Shown: positions 30,978 to 41,822 of the stretch, piece by piece
Layout: every line of letters starts with the position of its first letter
Position numbering within the stretch: the first letter of the stretch is position 1
DNA from: Rhodothermales bacterium
Lineage (GTDB): Bacteria > Bacteroidota > Rhodothermia > Rhodothermales > Bin80
DNA length: 64,000 nt
Direction of reading: 5' to 3'
NCBI GenBank assembly: GCA_028278205.1
Contig: JANQES010000098.1
Span: 1 to 64,000, forward strand
The notes under the pieces: generated by a model
Databases searched by the model: none
What the model was told of the DNA's origin: nothing
Seen by the model: the letters and a program-made list of their open reading frames with translations, nothing else
Program-made: the position numbers and the translations under genes

Positions 30978-31006
30978 GTGCCCGGCACTTTCGAAGTGCC
31001 GGGCAC
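30978..31006. repeat. 29-bp near-perfect palindrome, 13-bp stem
   Basis: GTGCCCGGCACTT (30978-30990), loop TCG, then AAGTGCCGGGCAC (30994-31006). It lies between convergent genes ending at 30949 and 31035 and may serve as a terminator-like structure for both, though it has no T-tract. A second copy is at 36256-36288. Confidence 0.9.
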
Positions 31007-31034
31007 GTCGGTATTGAAGCTCCATCAATCGGCT

Positions 31035-33830
<2,796 letters not shown>

Positions 33831-33904
33831 CGGAGCGTCGCTGTCGGGGCGGAGGGAGGGCTATAGCGTATAGCGTTTTTTTCACTCTGATAGGCTCAGG
33901 TGTG

Positions 33905-34046
33905 ATTTTAGATTTTGGATTTTGGATTTTGGATTGTTTCGTTGACATCGTTCTCTAATAAACGAAAAAGCCGCGATGGTCGGAACCGCTGCGGCTTTTT
34001 CTATTGAGATGATTCTCAGGAATGAGGCCAATCCAAAATCCAAAAT
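33905..34046. repeat. composite inverted element, copy A (ATTTTGG tracts around a hairpin)
   Basis: ATTTTGG heptamers (33905-33936) and their reverse complement (34030-34046) flank a GC hairpin, GAAAAAGCCGC (33964-33974) with GCGGCTTTTTC (33991-34001), which should act as a terminator. Read on the minus strand, the segment from the right tract through the hairpin matches copy B at 36688-36848 closely (shared CTCATTC, ATCTCAAT and GCCGCAGCGGT). The element sits between the sigma and kinase genes of the second module. Confidence 0.9.
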
Positions 34047-34050
34047 GAAA

Positions 34051-34620
34051 TCAACTTTCATTAAACAACTCCCGCCGGAGCCAGGCCTTGGCCATGTTCC
34101 AGTCGCGTTTGACCGTGGCCGGGGAGGTGTCGAGCACTTCGGCGGTTTCGGCGATCGTCAGGGCGCCGAAATAGCGGCATTCGACCACCCGGCACAACCG
34201 CGCATCGACGGCTTCGAGCCGCGTCAGCGCCTGATCGAGCGTGATGAGTTCTTCGATTTGATCGACCGAAAAAACCAGTGCGCGGTCGAGCGTTAGCTTG
34301 GGCTGGCCGCCGCCGCGTTTGGCCCGTTTTCGCTGGCGGGCATAGTCGATCAAGATGTGCCGCATGGCGCGGGCGGCCACGGCGAAGAAATGGGCGCGGT
34401 TTTGCCAGGGCGTCTGTTCCTGCCCGGCGAGGTTGAGGTAGGCTTCGTGGACGAGGTCGGTGGTATTGAAGGTATGGCCGGGGCGTTCGTGCCACAGGTG
34501 ATGATGCGCCAGCCGCCGGAGTTCGTCGTAGACCAACGGCATCAACTGTTCGAAGGCGTCCGCGTCGCCGTCGCGCCATTTGAGCAGCAGTTGGGTTACG
34601 TCGTGGGCAGGCTGGGGCAT
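34051..34620 (-). CDS. ECF-type sigma factor (TIGR02999-like), paralogue
   Basis: A 189-residue sigma factor closely related to the one at 24859-25425: the same LMPLVYDELRRLAHHHLW, TTDLVHEAYLNLAGQEQTPW, AKRGGGQPKLTLD and the region-4 helix-turn-helix TIAETAEVLDTSPATVKRDW. The ATG at 34620 begins MPQPAHDVTQLL, aligning with the paralogue's MITQHQREVTQLL. No clear Shine-Dalgarno site is seen, which is common in this group. It is transcribed ahead of the kinase gene, separated by a composite repeat whose hairpin could reduce read-through into the kinase. The target promoters are unknown. Confidence 0.92.
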   Translation of the reverse strand: MPQPAHDVTQLLLKWRDGDADAFEQLMPLVYDELRRLAHHHLWHERPGHTFNTTDLVHEAYLNLAGQEQTPWQNRAHFFAVAARAMRHILIDYARQRKRAKRGGGQPKLTLDRALVFSVDQIEELITLDQALTRLEAVDARLCRVVECRYFGALTIAETAEVLDTSPATVKRDWNMAKAWLRRELFNES

Positions 34621-34699
34621 GGGAAAGCAGACGGCAGGCGGCAGAGGGATGTTTAGGGCGCTAAGGACGCTTCCGGAAAAAACCTCCTGACCTTGCTCG

Positions 34700-34823
34700 C
34701 TCCCACGGTCCTCCGTGGGAGTGTAGAGCCGCGACGCTCCTGCGTCGCCCTTCCAGACGCTCCTGCTATGATTCTCGGACGCAGGAGTGTCCGGTTCTGC
34801 ATTCCCACGCAGGAGCGTGGGAA
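34700..34823. repeat. array of mini-hairpins with constant TCCT/AGGA loops
   Basis: The gap 34621-35105 has no gene. It carries at least four short hairpins, each with a different stem but a TCCT or AGGA tetraloop: CTCCCACGG/CCGTGGGAG (34700-34721), GCGACGC/GCGTCGC (34731-34748), CGGACGC/GTGTCCG (34776-34793) and TTCCCACGC/GCGTGGGAA (34802-34823). A partial unit lies near 34757-34766. The rest of the gap (34830-35105) shows nothing clear apart from the AAGG before the next start. Confidence 0.85.
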
Positions 34824-35105
34824 CGAGAAAACGGAAGAGATTTTTAGAACGCCCTAATCATCGCGATTTACGTGGCTTATCGATGCAACCTAGTCGCCTG
34901 GCTGATCATTTGCAACCCCTCGTTGCCGGTCCATTTTATCAGATGATTTGAAAAAAAATCTCCCCGGTGTGAGCCACTCTCTGCAAAAAAGACGCTATTA
35001 GGCCCGATGCGTTGCGGCGGCCCATCACGTCGGCTCAACGGATCCTGCCTCGCCAGGTAGATATGCATCGTCGTTTTTTACACAAATCATCGAGAAGGTA
35101 CTGCT

Positions 35106-36224
35106 ATGTCTGAACGCACTGCACCCGCCGCCAGCACCCCCGCCCGGGGCGTAACGATCACCACCGACGCCGTAAACTATATCACCCGTCGGTTCCAGGA
35201 ATACTACAGGCTAGATTCCGGAAACACGAGCCTTCCGCACTCCAGAGTAGAAGCCGTCAGAGTCACGCTTCAGATCGACGACGGCGAGTTGGGGGTGCAA
35301 GACCTTACCAACGGCACGCAAAGTGTTTACCAGCGCGTTGGGGAGTTGAAGGATGGTCCCTTCCTGGGCGAACCCTTTGTCTCTACCGGCACCTACGACG
35401 AACGCGGGCTGGTCCGGTATTACGTTCGGGGCGCAGACAGAGGCCGGCGAGGTGAAGAGGAGCAGCCGCACACCCAGGTAGCCATCGTGGGGCTGCGCAG
35501 CAAGGACGGCCAGACCGTGATCGAGCACGAAAGAGATCGCCTGGGCTTCGTCCGCATCTACGACTTTCTGGGGGAGTCGCTGCCTGCGCCGGAGGATCTT
35601 CCGACCCTGCTGTATTCACGGGGCGGCGCGCTGAAGGGATCTCCTGCCTTACAGCCGGAATTAGTCCTCGACGCCGGGGCGCCGGCACGGCTCCTGGGGC
35701 GGCGCCCCGCCAATGTGCCGGAGAACGCCCACGCCGCCGTGGCTTACATCTCCGAGCTGGGAGCCGCCTATCATGCGGCCATCGAAGACCCGTTCTCGCC
35801 CACGCCGCCGCAGGGCCAGTGGCTCCGGGTGTGCTTCACGCACGGGTACTATACCGAAGAAAACGCCCAGGTCACGGTTGAATTCAGCGAAGATTTCGTC
35901 ACCGGTATCTACCAGCGCCTTCCCTTTAACGAAGTCAAGTTTCTCAATGGCTACTTGCGGTTCTATTCTTTTTTATACAACCCCGACCCGCGCGAGCCCT
36001 CGAAGCCGGTCAACCGTATTACCGTGGTGGGCCTGACGCACGAGCATAAGCTCGGCTTCGTGCGCCTGTTCGACTCGCTCGGGCTGCCGGTACCGGCGGA
36101 AGAACTCGAGCCGCTGTCGTTCGAGTTCTTCACCTCGCACTTCAACAACGGGTACGGTTTTCTCAACCGCGAACTCGTCAGCGAAATCGGTTCGCCGACG
36201 GCGCTGATCGCGGAAAGGTTTTGA
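35106..36224 (+). CDS. unrecognised protein with internal duplication
   Basis: A 372-residue protein with no signal peptide or membrane helix, so probably cytoplasmic. No family was recognised. Two parts resemble each other: residues about 102-165 (LVRYYVRG, QVAIVGL, RLGFVRIYDFLGESLPAPEDL) and about 283-335 (YLRFYSFLY, RITVVGL, KLGFVRLFDSLGLPVPAEELE). Each is preceded by a beta-rich stretch with VYQR or IYQR, so the protein is probably a tandem pair of one fold. The start has an AAGG about 8 bases upstream. It stands alone on the plus strand after the mini-hairpin array. No catalytic motif is visible; a structural or binding role is possible. Confidence 0.7.
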   Translation: MSERTAPAASTPARGVTITTDAVNYITRRFQEYYRLDSGNTSLPHSRVEAVRVTLQIDDGELGVQDLTNGTQSVYQRVGELKDGPFLGEPFVSTGTYDERGLVRYYVRGADRGRRGEEEQPHTQVAIVGLRSKDGQTVIEHERDRLGFVRIYDFLGESLPAPEDLPTLLYSRGGALKGSPALQPELVLDAGAPARLLGRRPANVPENAHAAVAYISELGAAYHAAIEDPFSPTPPQGQWLRVCFTHGYYTEENAQVTVEFSEDFVTGIYQRLPFNEVKFLNGYLRFYSFLYNPDPREPSKPVNRITVVGLTHEHKLGFVRLFDSLGLPVPAEELEPLSFEFFTSHFNNGYGFLNRELVSEIGSPTALIAERF

Positions 36225-36255
36225 TTTCTCGACCTCCAAAGCCAGATAATCTCAA

Positions 36256-36288
36256 AGGTGCCCGGCACTTTCGAGGTGCCGGACACCT
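36256..36288. repeat. palindrome, second copy of the 30978 type
   Basis: AGGTGCCCGGCACTT, TCG, then AGGTGCCGGACACCT. The stem is like that at 30978-31006 but with slightly changed arms and longer by two pairs. It lies 32 bases after the stop at 36224 and may end that transcript. Confidence 0.85.
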
Positions 36289-36337
36289 GTCTGACATCCT
36301 TTTCGCAGAATCCCTACCACACCCTTCTTCCAACGCT

Positions 36338-36703
36338 ATGGCGACCTCGAAAGCGATACCGGGCTTTTTCTTCGTGCTTTTCGTGAGTTTCCTCGGCCTC
36401 TGCGCCGGCACGTTCATCGGTGCGACGTTCTTCGTGCCGGAAGGCAGCGGCCTGGCCGGCCCGGCCATCGCGTTGGGCTACGGCGTGGTGGGATTAGTGA
36501 TTGCCTTGATCGGTAGCCTGATCCTGGCGCGCAAGCTGCCTCGCGAAAAACTACGCGTTGCTCTGCTGATCGCCGGTGTCCTGACGCTGCTGGTCGTCGC
36601 CTTGCTGACGTTCCGGTTTATGACCAACCGAAGCGGAGGGGAGGCGGCCTCAGAGCCGGTCTCAGAGCCGGCGGTAACGGTGGCTGGTGATTTTGGATTT
36701 TAG
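36338..36703 (+). CDS. small integral membrane protein
   Basis: A 121-residue protein with three predicted membrane helices (about 8-28, FFFVLFVSFLGLCAGTFIGA; 44-64, AIALGYGVVGLVIALIGSLI; 73-93, VALLIAGVLTLLVVALLTF) and a short acidic tail. The ATG at 36338 is used because the upstream part of the frame (from 36221) overlaps the palindrome and has no membrane character. No family was recognised. The last residues (GDFGF) and the stop codon TAG come from the ATTTTGG repeat tract that begins at 36688, so the element has supplied the gene's end and may have shortened it. Confidence 0.65.
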   Translation: MATSKAIPGFFFVLFVSFLGLCAGTFIGATFFVPEGSGLAGPAIALGYGVVGLVIALIGSLILARKLPREKLRVALLIAGVLTLLVVALLTFRFMTNRSGGEAASEPVSEPAVTVAGDFGF

Positions 36704-36848
36704 ATTTTGGATTGTGGATTGGTCTCATTCGAAATCCTCATCTCAATCAAAAACGCCGCAGCGGTCTCGACCGTCGCGGCGTTTTTGATTTCTAAAAGGG
36801 CATCAGAAATCTCCCAATCCACAATCCAAAATCTAAAATCCAAAATCA
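36688..36848. repeat. composite inverted element, copy B
   Basis: ATTTTGG-type tract at 36688-36720, its reverse complement at about 36815-36848, and between them a 14-bp stem, ATCAAAAACGCCGC (36746-36759) with GCGGCGTTTTTGAT (36776-36789), plus an inner CGGT/ACCG pairing. It lies between convergent genes and ends both transcripts. The core is homologous to copy A at 33905-34046, with compensating changes in the stem (G:C in one copy, C:G in the other next to the A-run). Confidence 0.92.
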
Positions 36849-38132
36849 TCCCAAAGTAGCCATCCAGCGGAGGATTTCGGCGCAGCCGAGGGCGGCGTAG
36901 ATGCCCAGGACGTAGCCGGCCACGGCCATGAGCAGGCCTACAGGCGCCATGCCGGGCAGATAGACCTCCGCCACGACAGGCGCGCTGGCTGCCCCGCCGA
37001 CGTTCGCCATGCTGCCCGTCGCCACGAAGAACATCGGTGCTTTGAGCAGTTTGCCGGCCAGGAAGAGGATGCCCACGTGGATGGCAATCCAGAGCGCGCC
37101 GGTCATCAACAGAAACGGCGCATCGACCACGGCGGCGAGGTTGGCCTGGGCGCCGATGGAGGTTAGCAGCAGGTAGAGCGCCACGTAGCCGATGCGCGAG
37201 GCGCCGGGCCGCTCTAGCTTGCGCATCGGGGTGAACGAAAGCATCAGGCCGACGGTCACGACGATCAGGATGGTCCACGTGGTCGTGCTGATGAGCGAAC
37301 GGCCTCCTTCTTCGAGCCGGATGGGCGGGATCATCCCGGCCAACTCGCGCGCGATGACCGTGGCGATGAGGCCCAGGCCGATGATCACCGCCAGATCCGC
37401 CATCTGGATGGGCCGGCGCGAGGTGTCGAGTTCGAGAAGTTGCTTGTTGAGCCGCTCGACGAACCGGGTGTCTGCCTTGACCCATTTGTTGTAGCGGTTG
37501 CGCACCGCGCTCAGAAAGATCAGAATCCCCATCCATCCGTACCCGACCACCGTATCGACGACGATGATCGGGCCGAGGTCTACGACGGCTTCGATCATTT
37601 CGCCGCCGGGGCCGGGGACCATCGTGGTCGATTCGATGTGTTGCTGCACGGCCACCAGATTGGCCGTCCCGCCGATCCAGCTTCCGGAGAGCGCGCCGAG
37701 GCCCATCCAGTTATCTGCCGGGATCAGGCCGAGGCCGCTGAAGACGCCGTAGGCTATCGGTGCGCCGAGGACGATGCCCAGCGTCCCGGCCAGCATCATC
37801 AACAGGGCAATTTTTCCCAGCCGGAGGATGGCCGGCAGATCGACCGTGATCATCAACAGAAAGAGCGACATCGGCAGCAGATACCGGCCCATCCAGGTGT
37901 AGGTGGACGGGCAGATCTGGTCGCCCTCTACGATGACGCACTCCGGCGTGACGCCGAACGTGGTGGCAAACATCGGCAGGAAATAGGCCCAGATGACCGG
38001 CGGCACATACTCGAAGAATTTTTCGAGCGGCTTGAGGGTGCTCAACCAGAAGATGAGGCCCAACAGCGCTGCCAGAAACGCAAACAACGCCGTCGGGTCG
38101 GTGATCAGGCCAGTCGGTTCAATGGGCGGCAT
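36846..38132 (-). CDS. DUF819 family integral membrane protein
   Basis: A 428-residue membrane protein with about ten helices. Segments typical of DUF819 (YjcL-like) proteins include FFEYVPPVIWAYFLPMFATT (about 39-58), YTWMGRYLLPMSLFLLMITVDLPAILRLG, WMGLGALSGSWIGGTANLVAVQQ (about 141-163, a re-entrant-like G/S motif) and VATGSMANVGGAASAPVVAEVY (about 370-391, a matching second motif). The paired GGTAN and GGAAS segments suggest an inverted-repeat transporter fold. The substrate is unknown. It is a single gene on the minus strand, with a terminator in the element at 36688-36848. Confidence 0.9.
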   Translation of the reverse strand: MPPIEPTGLITDPTALFAFLAALLGLIFWLSTLKPLEKFFEYVPPVIWAYFLPMFATTFGVTPECVIVEGDQICPSTYTWMGRYLLPMSLFLLMITVDLPAILRLGKIALLMMLAGTLGIVLGAPIAYGVFSGLGLIPADNWMGLGALSGSWIGGTANLVAVQQHIESTTMVPGPGGEMIEAVVDLGPIIVVDTVVGYGWMGILIFLSAVRNRYNKWVKADTRFVERLNKQLLELDTSRRPIQMADLAVIIGLGLIATVIARELAGMIPPIRLEEGGRSLISTTTWTILIVVTVGLMLSFTPMRKLERPGASRIGYVALYLLLTSIGAQANLAAVVDAPFLLMTGALWIAIHVGILFLAGKLLKAPMFFVATGSMANVGGAASAPVVAEVYLPGMAPVGLLMAVAGYVLGIYAALGCAEILRWMATLG

Positions 38133-38210
38133 CGGGACGGTGGAGGTTCGCAGAGAGATAAGTACGGTCGGTCCCTAAGATGCGGTGTTTATTTCATCCG
38201 TGCAACTCAT

Positions 38211-38404
38211 TGCAACCGCAGATGGGCACAGATTAACGCGGATGGGTGAGGATGGATGGGGATGGCGGGACTTTTCCCTTCCACCATCCAAGATTAACCA
38301 TCCAAGATCAACCCTCAGCTATCCACTATTCCACATCTGAAGTCCATCCGCGTTCATCCGTGTCCATCTGCGGTTGCAGTTATTCCTCTCCATCTGCGGT
38401 TGCC
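38211..38404. repeat. 33-bp inverted repeat pair (CCGCAGATGG... type)
   Basis: The gap 38133-38499 has no gene. 38212-38244 and 38345-38377 are inverted copies of a 33-base sequence with three differences; a partial third copy (CATCTGCGGTTGCC) lies at 38391-38404. Between them are more GGATG/CATCC words. Confidence 0.88.
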
Positions 38405-38499
38405 AGGAAACACCCACGCCGCCAGGGCTTTTCGCAATTGTTGATGGGGGCTAGATTGTTGCGTCATGGGCCAAAACGAGAACACATTACTTCTTTTTC

Positions 38500-39291
38500 T
38501 CAAACCTGAGAAAAAGAAGTAGGCCGGAGGATGAAATCGGTGATGTTCGAGACGGTATCCTTGTAGATGGGATCTGCGCGCAGCGTCAGCCAGTCCGGGT
38601 CGGTGCGGAACTGATCCCAGTGCTTGTCGCGCGATTCCAGGCTGTCGAAGACCAGCATGTAGGTCAGGTTGGGCATGGCGGGGCCGAAGAGCGTTTCCCC
38701 GAAAAAGACCGGTTGCAGGCCCGTCTTCCGGAAGATCGTGATCTCGCCGCCTTCGTTAAACATATCGATTTTCTTCTGCGCGGCTTTCCGGCTGTGGCTT
38801 TCATAGATGCGCAACTCGAAGATACGCGGCCCGCCCATGAGCGCAGTGGGCGCTTCCAGACGCGGCATGTCGGCAAAGGCGATCATGAGTTGGCGTTCCA
38901 TGCGCACGTAGGCCGGATCGGCCAGCGACGCATTCAGGAAATCAGCGCCGTTTTGCCGGTAGTCGTCATCGTCGAGCAGCCGCTGCGGCGTCGTGAGGAT
39001 AGATTCGAAAGTCGGATGCGGCACGAGCACGTAGAGCGAAGGCTGCGTGGGGCCGTAAAGCACGGTAAACACGCCGACGGGGCCGATGCCCAACCGCTGA
39101 TAGGCCGGCAGCGCCACATCGCGGTAAAAATCGGCCACGCGGTTGCGCCGGGCGCCGACGTGGGTGTGGTACACGATGAGTTCGAAAAACTGCCGGTCGT
39201 CAGCCTGCGACGTCTCGGCGACGCCGGCCATGGCTTGCAACGGCAAGGCGGCCATCGCGCCCGAAGCAGCGATAAAGTCTCTCCGTTTCAT
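38500..39291 (-). CDS. Tat-exported NIPSNAP family protein
   Basis: A 263-residue protein beginning MKRRDFIAASGAMAALPLQAMA, a twin-arginine signal cleaved near residue 23. Two ferredoxin-like NIPSNAP repeats follow: FFELIVYHTHVGARRNRVADF with VGVFTVLYGP and SLYVLVPHPTFES (about 35-105), and IFELRIYESHSRKAAQKKIDMF with LTYMLVFDSLESRDKHWDQF (about 155-245). NIPSNAP proteins are alpha-beta barrel dimers, often of unknown reaction. The Tat signal suggests it folds before export, perhaps with a cofactor. It is a single gene. The signal resembles that of the FAD oxidoreductase at 2555-3829. Confidence 0.88.
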   Translation of the reverse strand: MKRRDFIAASGAMAALPLQAMAGVAETSQADDRQFFELIVYHTHVGARRNRVADFYRDVALPAYQRLGIGPVGVFTVLYGPTQPSLYVLVPHPTFESILTTPQRLLDDDDYRQNGADFLNASLADPAYVRMERQLMIAFADMPRLEAPTALMGGPRIFELRIYESHSRKAAQKKIDMFNEGGEITIFRKTGLQPVFFGETLFGPAMPNLTYMLVFDSLESRDKHWDQFRTDPDWLTLRADPIYKDTVSNITDFILRPTSFSQV

Positions 39292-39410
39292 AAAGCTCCC
39301 TGTTTGGATGATTGTAAAAAGAGGTGGGACCTCTTTTTACAAAGTGAATCTACTTCGTGCCTTTGTGTCTTTGTGGCGAAAATGCATGAAGAATCCAGTG
39401 TCCCTTTTGA

Positions 39411-41816
39411 TCATTCTCGCCATTTCTTGAACCACCGCGAGAGGCCCCATCCAAACAAAAAGACCCCTGCCACCAGTGCCGCCGCGCCGCCAATAGCCAT
39501 GCTGCCGGGTCCCATCAGCATCTGCTGCAAATCACTCATCGCCTGATCGTTGATCAGGTACGTCCAGGTCGAAGACGGGCCGCGCAGGCCGGCTTTGTCC
39601 AGGTCGATGCCGTTTTCGGTGATCTCCACCGCCGCGAACGTCTCGGCCACACGTTCCTCGATGGCTGGGTGGACGGTGCGAAACTGCTCGGCGATCTGTT
39701 TGCAGAACTCGTGCAGCGGATCGCGCCCGCCGAGGCTCACCAGATGAATCCCCTCGCGCAGGTGGGCGATGTAGGCCAGGTGCTCGGCCCAACATGCATC
39801 GATATGATGCAGCGTGATGACGCGCTCGGCCTGCTCGACGACATCGGCGCCGAAACGTTGACGCGCTCTGGCATAACGATCCGGCATGCGCGCGGCGCAG
39901 ACTTCCAGCGGCGCGCGGCCCGTCAGCACTTCCATCCGCCATTCGTGCAACGTTTTGCGCTGTTTCTCCACCCACGACGAATAGCGCCACAGGGTCTTTC
40001 GGATCTCATAATTCTGCCCTTCCACAATCCGTTGCAACCGTTCAATCTCACGACGGATCACGGGATGATCGATGGGGTCGTCCTGCGGAGGTGGGCGGAA
40101 TTTTTTGGGGATCAACGTGTCGATGCCGAAGCGGATCATCAGGTCGTCTTCGAGGCTGACGAAGAAGCGCGAGGCACCCGGATCGCCCTGCCGCCCGGCG
40201 CGGCCCCGGAGTTGATCGTCGATGCGGCGGCTTTCGTGGCGGTTGGTGCCGATGACGTAGAGCCCGCCGAGACGCACCACCTGCTCACGCTCAGCCTCGT
40301 CAGCGCCGCCGAGCCGGATGTCTGTGCCCCGGCCTGCCATGTTTGTCGAGATGGTCACCGCGCCGCCGGCGCCGGCCTGGGCGATGATTTCAGCTTCGGC
40401 CTCGTCGTTTTTGGCATTGAGCACCTGGCAGGCGATGCCCGCCTCGCGCAGCGCGCCGGCCAGCACCTCCGACTCCGCGACGCTGCTGGTGCCTACCAAC
40501 ACCGGCCGCCCCCGCCCGTGCTCGCGGGCGATTTCTGCGACGAGCGCTTTGTGCTTCGCCGCCGGATGCGTAAACACGACGTCCGGCTGATCGTCGCGGG
40601 TGCAGGGCGTGTTGGGCGGAATGGGCACGACCTTGAGGTTGTAAAAACCCTGCACCTCTTCCGCCGCTGCTTGCGCCGTGGCCGTCATGCCGCTGAGCCG
40701 GGGATAGTGCGCCAGAAAATGCTGCAACGTGATCGATCCGAGGATTCGCCCGCCCGGTTGGATGGGCAGGTTTTCCTTGGCCTCCAGCGCCGCCTGCAAG
40801 CCGTCGGGCCAGCGCCGGTCATCCACCACGCGCCCGGTGAATTCATCCACCAGTTCGATGCGTTCGCCGCGCACGATGTAATCGACGTCTCGCCGCAGCA
40901 GCACGCGGGCGTGGAGGGCCTGGTTGACCTCGGTCAGGAGCAGGTAGTTGCCAGCGTCGTGCAGCTCTCCGCAGGCCAGCGTGGTCTCTACCCGGTCGAG
41001 GCCCTGCTCGGTGAGAAGGACGTTGCGCTCGTTTTCATCAGTTTCCCAATCCGCGTTTTCGTCGAGGCTGTCCACCACCTCGGCGATGTGGTAGAGGCTC
41101 GTTTGCGACGTGGGCCGGTCGCCCGCAATCACCAGCGGCACGCGCGCCTCGTCGATGAGGATGGAGTCGGCTTCGTCTACGATGGCGTAGTGGAAGGGGC
41201 GATGGACCAGCGCCTCCGGCTCGCGGCAGAGATACATGCGCAAGAAATCGAACCCCGCCTCTTTGGCCGTGGCGTAGGTGACGTCCGCCTCGTAGGCTAC
41301 CCGCCTATCCGGGACGCTCATGCCTTCCTGGACGGCCCCCACGGTCAATCCCAAAAACTGATAGACCGGCCCCATCCAGGCGGCATCGCGGCGGGCCAGG
41401 TAGTCGTTGAACGTGAGGATGTGTACGCCCCGGCCCGTCAGCGCATTGAGGCAGGCCGGCAGCACAGCGGCCAGCGTCTTGCCCTCGCCTGTCTGCATCT
41501 CGACGAGTTTGCCCCGGTGCAGCGCCGCGCCTGCCATCACCTGCACGTCGAAAGGCCGCATTGCCAGCATCCGCGCCGCCGCCTCCCGAACCACAGCGAA
41601 GCTTTCCACGAGCAACTCATCCAGCGCGACGCCTTTCTGCGCCCGTGTTTTCAGCGAGAGGGTGATCTCTCGAAGCCGCCCGTCCGTGACCCCGGTGAGG
41701 CGTTCGCCCGCGCGATTGACTGCTTCGAGGAGCAGCCGGTAGGGGGCAAGATCGTCTTCAATCGGCCCGCCGCCGCGCCATTTCTGCACACGTCGTGCCC
41801 ATCTGTTCGTGCGCAT
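39411..41816 (-). CDS. secA: SecA-family translocase ATPase with C-terminal membrane helix
   Basis: An 801-residue SecA homologue. Motor motifs: Walker A MQTGEGKT (107-114), TFNDYLARRDA, Walker B VDEADSILIDEAR (about 218-230), the preprotein cross-linking region, then NBD2 with VLVGTSSVAESEVLA, TNMAGRGTDIRLGG and DDQLRGRAGRQGDPGASRFF. The helical scaffold and wing follow (LHHIDACWAEHLAYIAHLREGIHL). In place of the usual flexible tail and CxCx8CH zinc motif, the protein ends in a hydrophobic segment (about 775-795, GGAAALVAGVFLFGWGLSRWF). It also lacks much of the normal length (canonical about 850-1100). This suggests an accessory SecA2-like protein held at the membrane. It lies 6 bases after the stop of an SGNH hydrolase gene, so the two form an operon. 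Confidence 0.88.
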   Translation of the reverse strand: MRTNRWARRVQKWRGGGPIEDDLAPYRLLLEAVNRAGERLTGVTDGRLREITLSLKTRAQKGVALDELLVESFAVVREAAARMLAMRPFDVQVMAGAALHRGKLVEMQTGEGKTLAAVLPACLNALTGRGVHILTFNDYLARRDAAWMGPVYQFLGLTVGAVQEGMSVPDRRVAYEADVTYATAKEAGFDFLRMYLCREPEALVHRPFHYAIVDEADSILIDEARVPLVIAGDRPTSQTSLYHIAEVVDSLDENADWETDENERNVLLTEQGLDRVETTLACGELHDAGNYLLLTEVNQALHARVLLRRDVDYIVRGERIELVDEFTGRVVDDRRWPDGLQAALEAKENLPIQPGGRILGSITLQHFLAHYPRLSGMTATAQAAAEEVQGFYNLKVVPIPPNTPCTRDDQPDVVFTHPAAKHKALVAEIAREHGRGRPVLVGTSSVAESEVLAGALREAGIACQVLNAKNDEAEAEIIAQAGAGGAVTISTNMAGRGTDIRLGGADEAEREQVVRLGGLYVIGTNRHESRRIDDQLRGRAGRQGDPGASRFFVSLEDDLMIRFGIDTLIPKKFRPPPQDDPIDHPVIRREIERLQRIVEGQNYEIRKTLWRYSSWVEKQRKTLHEWRMEVLTGRAPLEVCAARMPDRYARARQRFGADVVEQAERVITLHHIDACWAEHLAYIAHLREGIHLVSLGGRDPLHEFCKQIAEQFRTVHPAIEERVAETFAAVEITENGIDLDKAGLRGPSSTWTYLINDQAMSDLQQMLMGPGSMAIGGAAALVAGVFLFGWGLSRWFKKWRE

Positions 41817-41822
41817 GGCTGC

